Assembly (NCBI RefSeq): GCF_025698545.1 | Contig: NC_068565.1 | Coordinates: 2,790,001-2,854,000 of the forward strand | Source of the DNA: Gossypium raimondii | Taxonomy: Eukaryota > Streptophyta > Magnoliopsida > Malvales > Malvaceae | DNA length: 64,000 nucleotides | Direction: 5' to 3' | The notes under the pieces: generated by a model | Told to the model about the DNA's origin: nothing | The model's input: only the letters and a program-made list of their open reading frames with translations | Database searches by the model: none | Shown: in pieces, positions 9,499 through 19,570 of the stretch | Layout of the letters: each line of letters begins with the position of its first letter | Numbering within the stretch: the first letter of the stretch is position 1 | Position numbers and translations under genes: made by a program

Positions 9499-12400
9499 AT
9501 GGAGAAAGTTATTAGCGACTCTGTTTTACTAGCTTCTGAAATTTTATTATTGTCTTGTTTTTACTTACAATCTGGCACTGCTTCTGACACCATAACACCA
9601 TCGAAATCCATCAAAGACCCTGAAATTATAATCTCCCAGAGTGGAGTTTTCCGATTGGGATTCTTCAGCTTTGCTAATTCCAGCAATCGTTATGTAGGGA
9701 TATTGTACCATCAAATCCCCGTACAAACAGTGGTATGGGTAGCAAACAGAAACAAGCCTCTCAAAGACTCTTCTGGGATTCTCAACATATCAGATGATGG
9801 CAACCTTGTTGTTTCCAATGGAAAAGCTGAGATTCTTTGGTCATCAAATATTACGAATTTGGTTCCTAATGCAACAACTGCCCAGCTTTTAGACTCTGGA
9901 AACCTTGTCCTTAGTAATGGTGAGGATGGAGCAAGCAGCTTATGGGAGAGTTTTGAAGATCCTTCTAATGCCTTCCTTGAAACTATGAAGATCAGAACTG
10001 ATGTTAAGAAAGGTCGTAAAGTGGAGCTGAAATCATGGAAAAGCATTGATGATCCATCTGATGGTAGCTTTTCTTTGGCTTTGAACCTTTCAATATCCCA
10101 GAGCTTGTCATTAGGAACAATAACAAGCTCTATTTTCGGAGTGGTCCATGGAATGGAAATACCTTTATTGGTGTTATTATGAAGACTGTTTATATTGATG
10201 GGTTTCATGTTGTTGCAGATTATCAACAACAAACGTACTATTTCACTTATGAGTATTCTGATAACTATAGGTTGAAGTACTATGAACTGGATTCTCAAGG
10301 AAAATTATTTGAGCGGACATGGGATGGGGGGAAAGGGGAATGGATAAACAGGTACTCTACTACTCTAACAGAATCTTGTGTTTATGGACAGTGTGGGCCA
10401 TTTGGGATCTGCGATCGAACAAAACAACCCATTTGCAGTTGCTTAAAGGGGTTTAAACCTAGGAATATAGAGGAATGGAGTAGAGGTAATTGGAGTGGTG
10501 GGTGTTTTAGGACTACCCCTTTACAATGCCAAAGGGATAAGAACAATGGCAGTGAAGCAGGCCAAGGAGATGATGATGGGTTTTTGAAGCTGCAGACGAT
10601 GAAAGTGCCGGCATTTCCGGACCGATCATCAATAAATAACGGTGAATGCAAAGATCAATGCATGAAGAACTGTTCGTGCGTGGCTTATGCGTATGATGCT
10701 GGCATTGGTTGCATGTTTTGGAGTGGAGATTTGATTGATATGCAGAAATTCTCCACTCAAAGAGTCAATCTTTACATTCGTCTACCATCTTCAGAGCTTG
10801 GTAAACTAGTCTTCCATGTCGACCATGTGTTGAATTGCCTCAATTAATCTGCTTTTTGGTGTTGAAGTTTTATTAACCAAGTTTTCGATTTGCAGATAAA
10901 GGAAAAGCACTAAAGTTATTGTTATTACAGCAGTAATTGTGGGTATAGTAACCATTACGATTATTATGCTCTTCTTATGGTGTTGGATGGCTAAAAGAAG
11001 AGGTAACATCTCTATCTTTATTTATTAGTTATTAAGATATTCAAACTCAACTCCATTACTCTGTTTGAAAATGATTGAATCCAATTCGCATTTTTTTTTT
11101 TTAATTAGGTAACTCTGAATTCAGTGTATCTCTAATTTAGCAATTTGCATCTCAGGAAGGAAACAAAAACACAAACAGATCAAACTCCAACTCAACAAAG
11201 GAAATGCAATGACAAAATTTTCTAGTGAAAATGTGGGAGAATATTCAATCGGAGTTAAACTCCAGCAGCTGCGGCTATTCAATTTCGAAGAACTCGCCAT
11301 CGCGACGAGCAACTTCGATCACGCAAAAAAGCTAGGGCAGGGTGGTTTCGGTCCAGTTTATAGGGTAATTAATAATGGCGATTTCCAGCTAATCCAGAGT
11401 CAGTGAAATGACATTTTTCTTTTTGCAGTCAAGTCTTGTGAGCTGAATATTGTGTGCAGGGAATATTAAGTGATGAAAAGGAAATAGCAGTGAAGAGATT
11501 ATCGAAAGCTTCAGGGCAAGGATTAGAAGAATTTATGAACGAAGTGGAAGTGATTTCTAAGATTCAACATCGAAATCTGGTTAAATTGTTTGGGTGTTGT
11601 GCTGAAGCAGAAGAGAAGATGCTCGTCTACGAGTATATGCCCAACAAAAGTTTGGACACTTTTGTCTTTGGTTAGTAACTCACGCTAATCCTCTTTCTAC
11701 TATTTTCGAAACTCATATTAAGCCCCAATTAAATTTAAAATCAAACAGGATGAAGTCAAAACATTTCTATCATAATTTTAAATTAATGTATACATCTCTA
11801 TCATCTTTTCTTCTCTCGTCTTTCTAATTTAGAAAGATTAGTTTTTATACATTAATGAAAAATGATCATCCTTTATATTTTATTTCCTCTCACTTTTCTT
11901 CTCAACTAAGTACACTCAAAATTTATTCTCTTTTCAGTTTTCCATTCTCTACTCTCATCCTTTCACTTTTCTACCCAACCAAACACACCCTTGGTCTATT
12001 CCAAGATTTAAATAGTAATTGTTGCTCAATAATTATTTTAATTGATCGATGTAACATCAATTACAGTTACAATCATAATGAATACAATATGGTAGAAAAT
12101 ACAATGATGGTTTTAGTTAGATCCTCGGTTATAAGAATTAATTTTTCATTTTTAAGGTCTTACCATTTAGTTTTTGTTGTAGATCCAATTAAAAAAACCG
12201 TCTTGGATTGGAGAAAACGCTTTAACATTATTGAAGGGATCAGCCGAGGATTGCTTTATCTTCATAGAGATTCAAGACTAAAAATTATACATAGAGATCT
12301 AAAAGCAGGCAATGTTTTACTCGATCAAGAGTTAAATCCAAAAATTGCAGATTTTGGGATGGCGAGAATTTTCGGAGGAGATGAAAATCAAGCTAACACT

Positions 12401-14064
12401 AAAAGGGTTGTTGGAACTTAGTAAGTTGGAATATCCTCCCTGTCTTTTCTTTTCTTTTTGTTCATTTTTTTTCCACTAAAGTATGGTGTAGATATGTCTA
12501 TGATCGAGTCTGGCCATCTCATGATGCTTAAAGAAAATACATGCCTAAATTGGAATAGGGTCTAGCTTTGCTCAGTCTGTTGGCTTATTTTATTGTTTAA
12601 AAAAAGGCATTGTAAAAATTTAAATATATTTAAGTCAAATTATGGTTTTCGCCATTATAAATTGGTCAAATTTGAGATTTAGTATCTATGCTTTAATATG
12701 ACATTTTTGGTTCCTCTATTTTTATTTTATTATTAGTAAGTTCAAATATGTAACACGTGTTTTTACAAATATCTCTTCCAACTCGTCATATTGACATAGA
12801 ACTATATTCCTTCCAACTCATCATATTGACATGGAACTTTTATAATAGAACCGTTGTTTTAAGAAAATCTACACTAGTATTTAACAGAATAGTTAATAGT
12901 ATTTATTTAAACTAACTAAAGGCATTATAAAAATAGAGGGTTAATTCATGTCAAATTAAAATATATGTGCTAAATCTCAAATTTAAGTATAGTAGCGGGA
13001 TCAAAACTAAAATTTTATGTTATATTCATATTCTTGTATGATTAAATTTAAATAAAAATGTTTTTATTATTTAATTCTAATTTAGACCCGATTTAAACTA
13101 GGATTGTAATGGTGGGGGGTTTTTTTGTAATGGTTATTTTTTTTAATGTTAAAATACAGTGGTTATATGTCTCCTGAGTATGCAATACAAGGGCGATTTT
13201 CAGAGAAATCAGATGTGTTCAGTTTTGGAGTTCTACTGTTAGAGATTGTTAGCGGAAGAAAAAACACAACCTTGTTCAACAATCAGGATTATTTTAGCCT
13301 CTTGGGATATGTAAGTTTATAAGATAATTAGAAATGTTGGAAGATCGAATTAGGGGTGTATGTCATCATATTTGCAAGCTATTTGAGCTGCTCATGCAAG
13401 CTGAATTTGAGTATCTTAATGCTTGAATAAAATAGTTCACGAGCTGAATTTGAGAAATCCTAACACTTGGATTGAGTAGCTTGCAAACCTAATTAAGCTT
13501 CTTCTTTTTTTCAATTAATAATGAGAATTTCTGATTCAAACTCAAGTTCAAGTACAAACAATCAAGTTTGAAGTTGAACATGAGAATGAAACCCATTTTA
13601 GACTTGGGTAAACAAGCTTAATCAAGAGAGAGCAGTTCAACCTTTATATTGAATTGAGCTGATCAAACTCTTTTGAAGCTTTGAGTTTAGAATTTCGAGT
13701 CTAAGTTAAATTGGATAATTTAAGCATTAATTTAGACAAACTTTTTTTCTGTTTATAGGTCTGGAAACTATGGAACGATGGCAACATTTGGAGCTTAGTA
13801 GACAAGGTGGTTTTGGAGCCAAAATCTAATTTAAAGAATGAGAAAGAAATAAGGAGATGCATACATATTGGATTGCTATGCGTTCAAGAATATGCTAACG
13901 ATAGGCCCACTATGTCTACTGTTGTTTCAATGCTTAACAGTGAGATTTCAAATTTTACCACACCAAAACAACCTGCTTTCACGCAAACCCCACTAATCAC
14001 CCATGATGATCAAAATAGAGTTTCAGTTAATGATGTAACTCTTACCGACTTTGATGGCAGATGA
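9499..14064 (+). pseudogene. G-type lectin S-receptor-like Ser/Thr kinase with two 1-bp frameshifts
   Basis: The family acts as plasma-membrane receptor kinases. Seven exons are visible: 9499-10800, 10896-11002, 11156-11364, 11460-11670, 12183-12420, 13160-13310 and 13759-14064. In order they encode a signal peptide, B-lectin domain (VVWVANRNKPLKDSSG), S-locus glycoprotein region (YFRSGPWNGNTFIG), PAN/Cys-rich domain (ECKDQCMKNCSCVAYAY), one TM helix, and a full kinase with [32 protein letters not shown], the YMSPEYA activation segment and a TLTDFDGR tail. All introns are GT-AG. I start at the ATG at 9499. A base is missing near 10077 (tttggctttg), and exon 2 is one base short near 10900-10907 and runs into a stop unless an A is restored. 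Both lesions destroy the receptor-kinase frame. It could yield only a truncated secreted lectin. Sequencing error is the alternative. Confidence 0.88.
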
Positions 14065-14164
14065 AGGTACAAATTAATTACTTTTAATTTTTAGAAATAA
14101 AATTGTAAGTATTGAAAAGATATAATTTAATTGTTTTAGTTTAGAAATAAAATTGTAAGTATTG

Positions 14165-15412
14165 AAACTGATAAGTGATAAAAGTAACATGTGTTAATTT
14201 CGTTCTTAATACGTTTATGGATGATTATTTATGCAAAATGGTTAATTTTATGCTCCTGATCCTTTAAATTAAATGTTTCTATACTTAGGAGAGCATTTGG
14301 GAGCAAAAGGAGCAAAAAACGAGTGAAAATCAGACATTTTGAGCAAATTTTAGAAACCACACGGGCTGGGTCTTCCCACACCAGCTGGACACACGATAAT
14401 GTGCTAGACCGTGTCGATTTCACGATTCACATCTCAAACACGCGGAAAAATGAAATTTTTAGGCTTTCTAAGCATTCTAAAGTCTATAAATACCAAATAG
14501 AAGAAGAGAAAAGTAAGCCAACAGAGAATATTGAAGAAAACAACTCGAAGAACACCATTGGAGCCAACTCTGAAGCAAATTTCTATCAAGATTAAAGACC
14601 TCCTTTTAATTTCCTTTGAAGTTTTTATGAGTTTCTTTATTTCTTGTAGTTATTCTGTCTTTAACATATTTTTATTCACAATTATGAACTAATTTCCTAG
14701 ATACCTAAAGAAGATGAACCCTATGATGAATTATATTATTTGATTTCTATTTTATGTGATAAATATTTGATTCTTGTTCTCAGTTATGTGTGCTTATCTA
14801 TTGTTTTAATATTTTTGGGATATTAATTCATGTTTAATGTACTTAAATCAAAGGAGAAAAAGTCTCTGTTTAAGAGTAGAACTAGCATAATTGAGTGGAG
14901 TTGCATGCAATCCTAGAAACAGGACGACATAAATCTACTGGATTAAAGTCAAATTTAATAAGGGAATCTATAAATCGAGTTAATGCGACAATTTAATTAG
15001 AAAGAAATTTCAATTAATCAACCTAAATTCAGTTGTTCTTACTCTCGAAAGAGATACTAGTTTAATTTATGGGTTTCTACGGATCAAGATACCAAGTGAA
15101 TAAATCGTTTGATTCAGATTCATAATGATAGACGAAGTCTAGGTGGATTCTTTCCTGGGTATTGTCTCGCTTATTGGTTATTATTTAATTACTTTCCTAA
15201 TTTATTCTCTGTTGAGTTCATTAGTTAAATTAATTTAGTAATCTTAGTTTAAATAAATCAGTCCAAGTTGTCGGTTAAATAATAGGAAAATGGTAGCTAT
15301 ACTAGTACTTTTAGTCCTCGTGGATACAATATCTCTACTCACCGTAACTATACTATTTATCGATAGGTGCACTTACATTTGTCGTATTTTTAGTTAGTCA
15401 CGTGATACATCA
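14165..15412. mobile_element. LTR-retrotransposon fragment (Ty3/gypsy-like)
   Basis: This block separates two stretches of S-RLK 3' flank that are contiguous in the arm at 700-760. It begins near TGATAAGTGATAAAAG and ends near GTCACGTGATACATCA. The internal motif 'ctatactatttatcgatagg' (15342-15361) is of a kind found toward the 3' end of plant gypsy LTRs. Exact ends and a TSD could not be fixed. The frame 14323-14595 inside it has no recognisable product. Confidence 0.6.
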
Positions 15413-16019
15413 AAAGATTTTCTTTATAATTTCGTTTTGATAAGAGTTGTCAATTTATTGGCTCAAATCAATTGTAAGTTTACAATTACACTTAAACATG
15501 TAAGAACATGAAAACTCAATCTAGTTAACCCAAATCCAAATTCAAGTCCAATCCCAACTTAATTTGAACATAAAAAATCAATAAGTTGGAACTCCTCCAA
15601 ATCAAACCGAAAATAGCTTAAATCTAAAGTGTTTCAAACTTAAAATGACTTAAACTCGAAATAACCCACATACTAACTCATTTGTCCCCTAAAGGCTGCA
15701 AGAAATCTCTCACAATTTGTGTATAACTTATCTCATCTATTGAATCCTATAAGTATGATTTATCTTCCTTGTCTATCTCATCTATTGAATCTGATAAGTA
15801 TGATTTATCTTCCTTAATAAGGTGAGTTCATATAGGCAAGATCTAGGATGTAATTTTGTCTTTTAACTACCTCAATTTAACTTAAATTTAATTATATAAT
15901 GTAAAAATATTAATATAAAAATGATTTTTTATAAAAGCTAGCCGATCCAACTAGGCGAATTTGGACTTACCTAGTTATTGAATTGTTCTTCTAGTTGTTA
16001 TAAATTGGATGTGTTTGTT
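15413..16019. other. S-RLK 3' flank copy and spacer
   Basis: From about 15430 to 15680 this repeats the noncoding flank found at 755-1000 and 18236-18480. It is followed by AT-rich DNA containing a short tandem duplication. No gene is seen. Confidence 0.6.
15727..15820. repeat. Two-unit tandem repeat (about 47 bp)
   Basis: The unit, roughly 'tatctcatctattgaatc' followed by 'ataagtatgatttatcttcc', occurs twice head to tail with about two mismatches. It is a simple local duplication with no evident function. Confidence 0.8.
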
Positions 16020-17921
16020 TGTAGAGGTGAATAATCCCAAATGAAAAACTCCACCCCGGGATATTACAAATTTAGGGTGTTTGTGTAACGACCCGATAGT
16101 CACAGGTGTCGGAAAGTGCATTTTCGAGACTCCGTTATTGTAAATAGGACTCGTAAATATTTTTAATAAATATTTACGAAGTTAGTTGTGTAGTTAATTA
16201 GGAGGTGAAACTGCATGAATTAAGAGTAATTAGGTAAAAAGACTAAATTGTATAAAGGGTGAAAGTTGAATTATAGATTAAAGAAAAATTAAAGGGACCA
16301 AAGGAGAAATTATGCCAATGGTCATGATTGAGGCCGCATAAGTGTATATATATTATAAATATTTAAAGTTAATATATATATATTATAATATTAAAGCTTA
16401 AAAGTTAAGTATATATATTATTATATTATAATGATAAAGTAAAAGAAAAACAAATGGAAAATGAAGGAGAGAAAGAAACGAAACAAAGAAGGAAAGAAAG
16501 AAAGAAAAAAAGAAAGAAAGAAGGAGAATAGTTAGGGTTTCAAGGGTTCAAAGCTCAATTAGTTAGTCAATTTAGTCTCTTTTTTTTCTAATTTTTATGT
16601 TTTTGGAATTCGGTATTAAATACTACCCGACCCATGTCAAAATTTTAGAAATTATTAAGTTTTTAAGTGATGTTTTGTTGAATAATTTAGTATTGGGGAT
16701 TAAATTGATAGATTTTAAGTTAGAAATGAAAAGGATTGAATTGTAGAATAAATTGTAAATTTTGAGTATTAGGGACTAAATTGTGAAAATTTTGAAATTT
16801 GGGGTTTAAGTGAAATTAGAGAGTTAAATCTAATCTAAAGTGGAATTTGTATGAAAATATAAGATTGATTGTGAAGAAATAAAATTAGTCTCGGTTTAGG
16901 GACTAAATTGGAATTTAGGCAAATATTGAGTAAAAATTGAAATATTAAATATGAGATTGAATTGTATTGTATTGATGAATTTTAATTGTTTTAAATCCGT
17001 AGCTAACGTCATATCGAAATCCTCGACTAAAAAGGGAAAAGATAAAGTCGACGAGGAATAGCTCGGAATTTCTAGTTTGTATTTATATAATTCGAATCTA
17101 ATTATTAATTGTTGTATTTTGATTAAATGTTATGGTAAGTGATTAAGGTGAGAATTATTGTGTTTTACAATTGAAATGGATTGATTTAGCATGTAATGAA
17201 TTTATTGAATTTATATTGATTGAATTGGTATATATATATATATATTGAGTATATTGATTATTTGAATTGAAATTTATATTGGTTGTATTTGGAAAGTGAA
17301 TTGAAATCCTATTAATTGTATCGGACTAAGTCGGACATAGATGGCATGCCATAGGATTGGAAGAGTTCAGGAATTTCTTCGACTTCGAGTCGATGAGACA
17401 CTGGGTGTCAATTTATTACTTCGGATTAATTCGATGAGGCACTGGGTGCCAATTTACTTCGGTTTAACCGATAAGACACTGGGTGTCAATTTATTACTTC
17501 AAATTATCTAATGAGGCACACGGGCATGTGATTGGACTGTGTGAGACACATGGCCTGACCACACGGGCGTGTGAACCCTACAGCTTTGAAAAATTTTAAT
17601 ATTTTATGAAAAAAATTTTAAGTTTCCGAATTAGTCCTGATTTGTTTCTAACTCGTATTTTGGGCCTCGAGGGTTCAAATAAGGGACATTATGTATGAAT
17701 TTAATTGATTTTTGACCTGAATATTATGTGATATCAGTGTATAAATTTATGTCTGTTTGATCGATAAATTTCAGTAATATTCCGAAACCTTATTTCAATG
17801 ACGGATGTGGGTTAGAAGTGTTACAGTTTGATGGTGTTATGGTGTCTAAAGCAGTGGCAGATATTAAGTAAAAGCAAGATACTAAAGCTAGTAAAACAGA
17901 GCAACTAATAGTTTTTCCCAT
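16020..17921 (-). pseudogene. Inverted S-RLK exon 1 pseudogene interrupted by a 1.74-kb LTR
   Basis: On the minus strand, 17921-17826 encodes MGKTISCSVLLALVSCFYL and then ATALDTITPS, a good S-RLK signal peptide. The coding trace resumes beyond the LTR at 16083-16020 with sequence matching the intact paralogue's 'ccctgaaattataatctccc ... gtggagttttccgattggga' stretch. It is frameshifted there and then ends. Only the first 60 or so codons of the gene survive. It lies tail-to-head next to a last-exon shard on the opposite strand (18058-18203). Confidence 0.85.
16084..17825 (+). mobile_element. Solo LTR (Ty3/gypsy), 1742 bp, TSD GTTTG
   Basis: The element begins TGTAACGACCCGATAG and ends GAAGTGTTACA, and is bounded by perfect 5-bp repeats GTTTG at 16079-16083 and 17826-17830. 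It contains a purine tract (about 16470-16530), a (TA)n run near 17229-17247, and three to four 'gacactgggtgtcaattta' type tandem modules (about 17385-17510). No gag/pol is present, so it is a solo LTR. It inserted into exon 1 of the inverted S-RLK pseudogene. The proximal arm carries the same insertion (1-309). Confidence 0.94.
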
Positions 17922-18057
17922 AATCTCTTCCCAGAACTTGGAATTATTTGGAATCTTTAAGGATTTACACTTAAATGAACTCAACCCAAATTTATTTTTC
18001 CAGTTTTTTCATTTTCTTAAAAAAGGATGATAAGATGTAATAATGTTTCATAACAGC

Positions 18058-18203
18058 TTCGAATGTTGATATTAGATTGCTATGCATTTCAGAATATGCT
18101 AAAGATAAGTCCAATCTGTTAACTGTTGTTTCATTGCTTAATAGTGAGATTTCAAATTTTAACACACTAAAATGACGTAACTCTTACTGACTTTGATGGA
18201 ACT
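18058..18203 (+). pseudogene. S-RLK last-exon shard, distal arm
   Basis: This matches the end of the S-RLK last exon (ANDRPTMSTVVSMLNSEIS-type region, then the DVTLTDFDG region). About 50-60 bp between those two motifs, present in the proximal shard, have been deleted. It is a relic. Confidence 0.7.
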
Positions 18204-19570
18204 AATTAATTACTTTTAGCTTTTAGAACTCCACTTCATAATTTCGTTTTGATCAGAGTTGTATTGGCTCAAATCCAAAGTAAATTTACAATTACACTTA
18301 CACATGAAAACTCAATCTAATTAACACACATCTAAATTCAAGTCTTATCCCAACTTAATTTGAACATAAATAATCAATAAGTTGAAACTCCTCCAACTCA
18401 AACCGAAACCGAAAATGACTTCAATCCAAAGTGTTTCAAACTTTAAATAACTCAAACTCGCATACTAACCCATAATGTTTTGAACCCAACCTAAACAACT
18501 TGACTAGTAAATCCGAGTATCTCAATCCCAAAATAACTTTAACTTAAAACTAACCCAAATTAAAAACTATCTCAAACCCTAATCCAAAATTACTCAAAAA
18601 CTTTATTATTTGATCCAAATTGATTCTATGCAAACCCAACTCAGATCGAAACATACTTTAATGGACTACTCCTGAACGTTATCACTTTACTTTTGGTTAC
18701 CGAATTCTGTCCCTAAACTTTTGTTTTTATTGTTAGTTGCTTGACTTTAATTTTGAATTCGAAAATGAAATTTTATAATAAAATCTTTGGAACATTAAGA
18801 AAAAGCTATAAAGAAGGATTAGACTTTGTACCAACACCAATATCAAAATGCAGCATTAATATATAAACAGTCTTCTCTTTAATAAAATGAGAGGGGGGTG
18901 GAAGGATTACAAACAATAAATTCGCAGGATCAAAACAAAAGCTTCAAGGTCACCATTATGAGAGCTAAACTGACCATTTTAGCTCAGCAGGCAAAACTAT
19001 GATACTCATACTTCCCTCCTGTAAAGCTACAACCAACAACATCGATCTGCATTGCCTATTAATCGGTGTCTTCCACATTGCACGGTGACGACTATTCCGA
19101 GAGAGACATCCATCCCGCCTTTGGGAAATAATACTCAAGATACGGGATATCTGTATTGAACCCTGTACATGCTAACCAACTAACATCCCCATACCACAAA
19201 TTTCACAACAGAGCATCAAAATAAGCTCCAATCTATATGGTAAGGACCCAAGGAAAGAAAAAATTTCTAGCAAGTTTCTATCATGATACACATAGGCCCA
19301 CTTCAATGTTTTTTCATAATAATAAAAAAGGCATAAAAACACAAGTAATAAAACTAAAATCTCAAAGGAAATTGACCTTTACTTTAAAAAGTATCTTTGG
19401 AACTTCACCTGAACCATTGTCTGTGCTCCATTATAGACATATCATGTAAAACGGTATGGCTAATTGAATTCCTTTCAGCACATGGCATTCACTTGCGCCA
19501 TTGTGTACTTCACAAAGTCGCCTTCTTGGACACGTTTGGATTTTAACTTCTCCTAGGTACTGCTTATCTA
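18204..19570. other. Spacer and PAT1 3' flank
   Basis: No separate gene is seen. The sequence from 18236 to 18600 is the S-RLK flank repeat. About 18830-19570 is probably the 3' UTR and terminator region of the PAT1 gene, nearly identical to the proximal arm. The small frame 19237-19449 is conserved only because the arms are recent copies. Confidence 0.6.

Noticed and set aside
11855-12182. N-terminal extension of the S-RLK kinase exon 5
   Set aside because: The sequence is intronic. A clear acceptor at 12181-12182 and the family's [10 protein letters not shown] start show that the exon begins at 12183.
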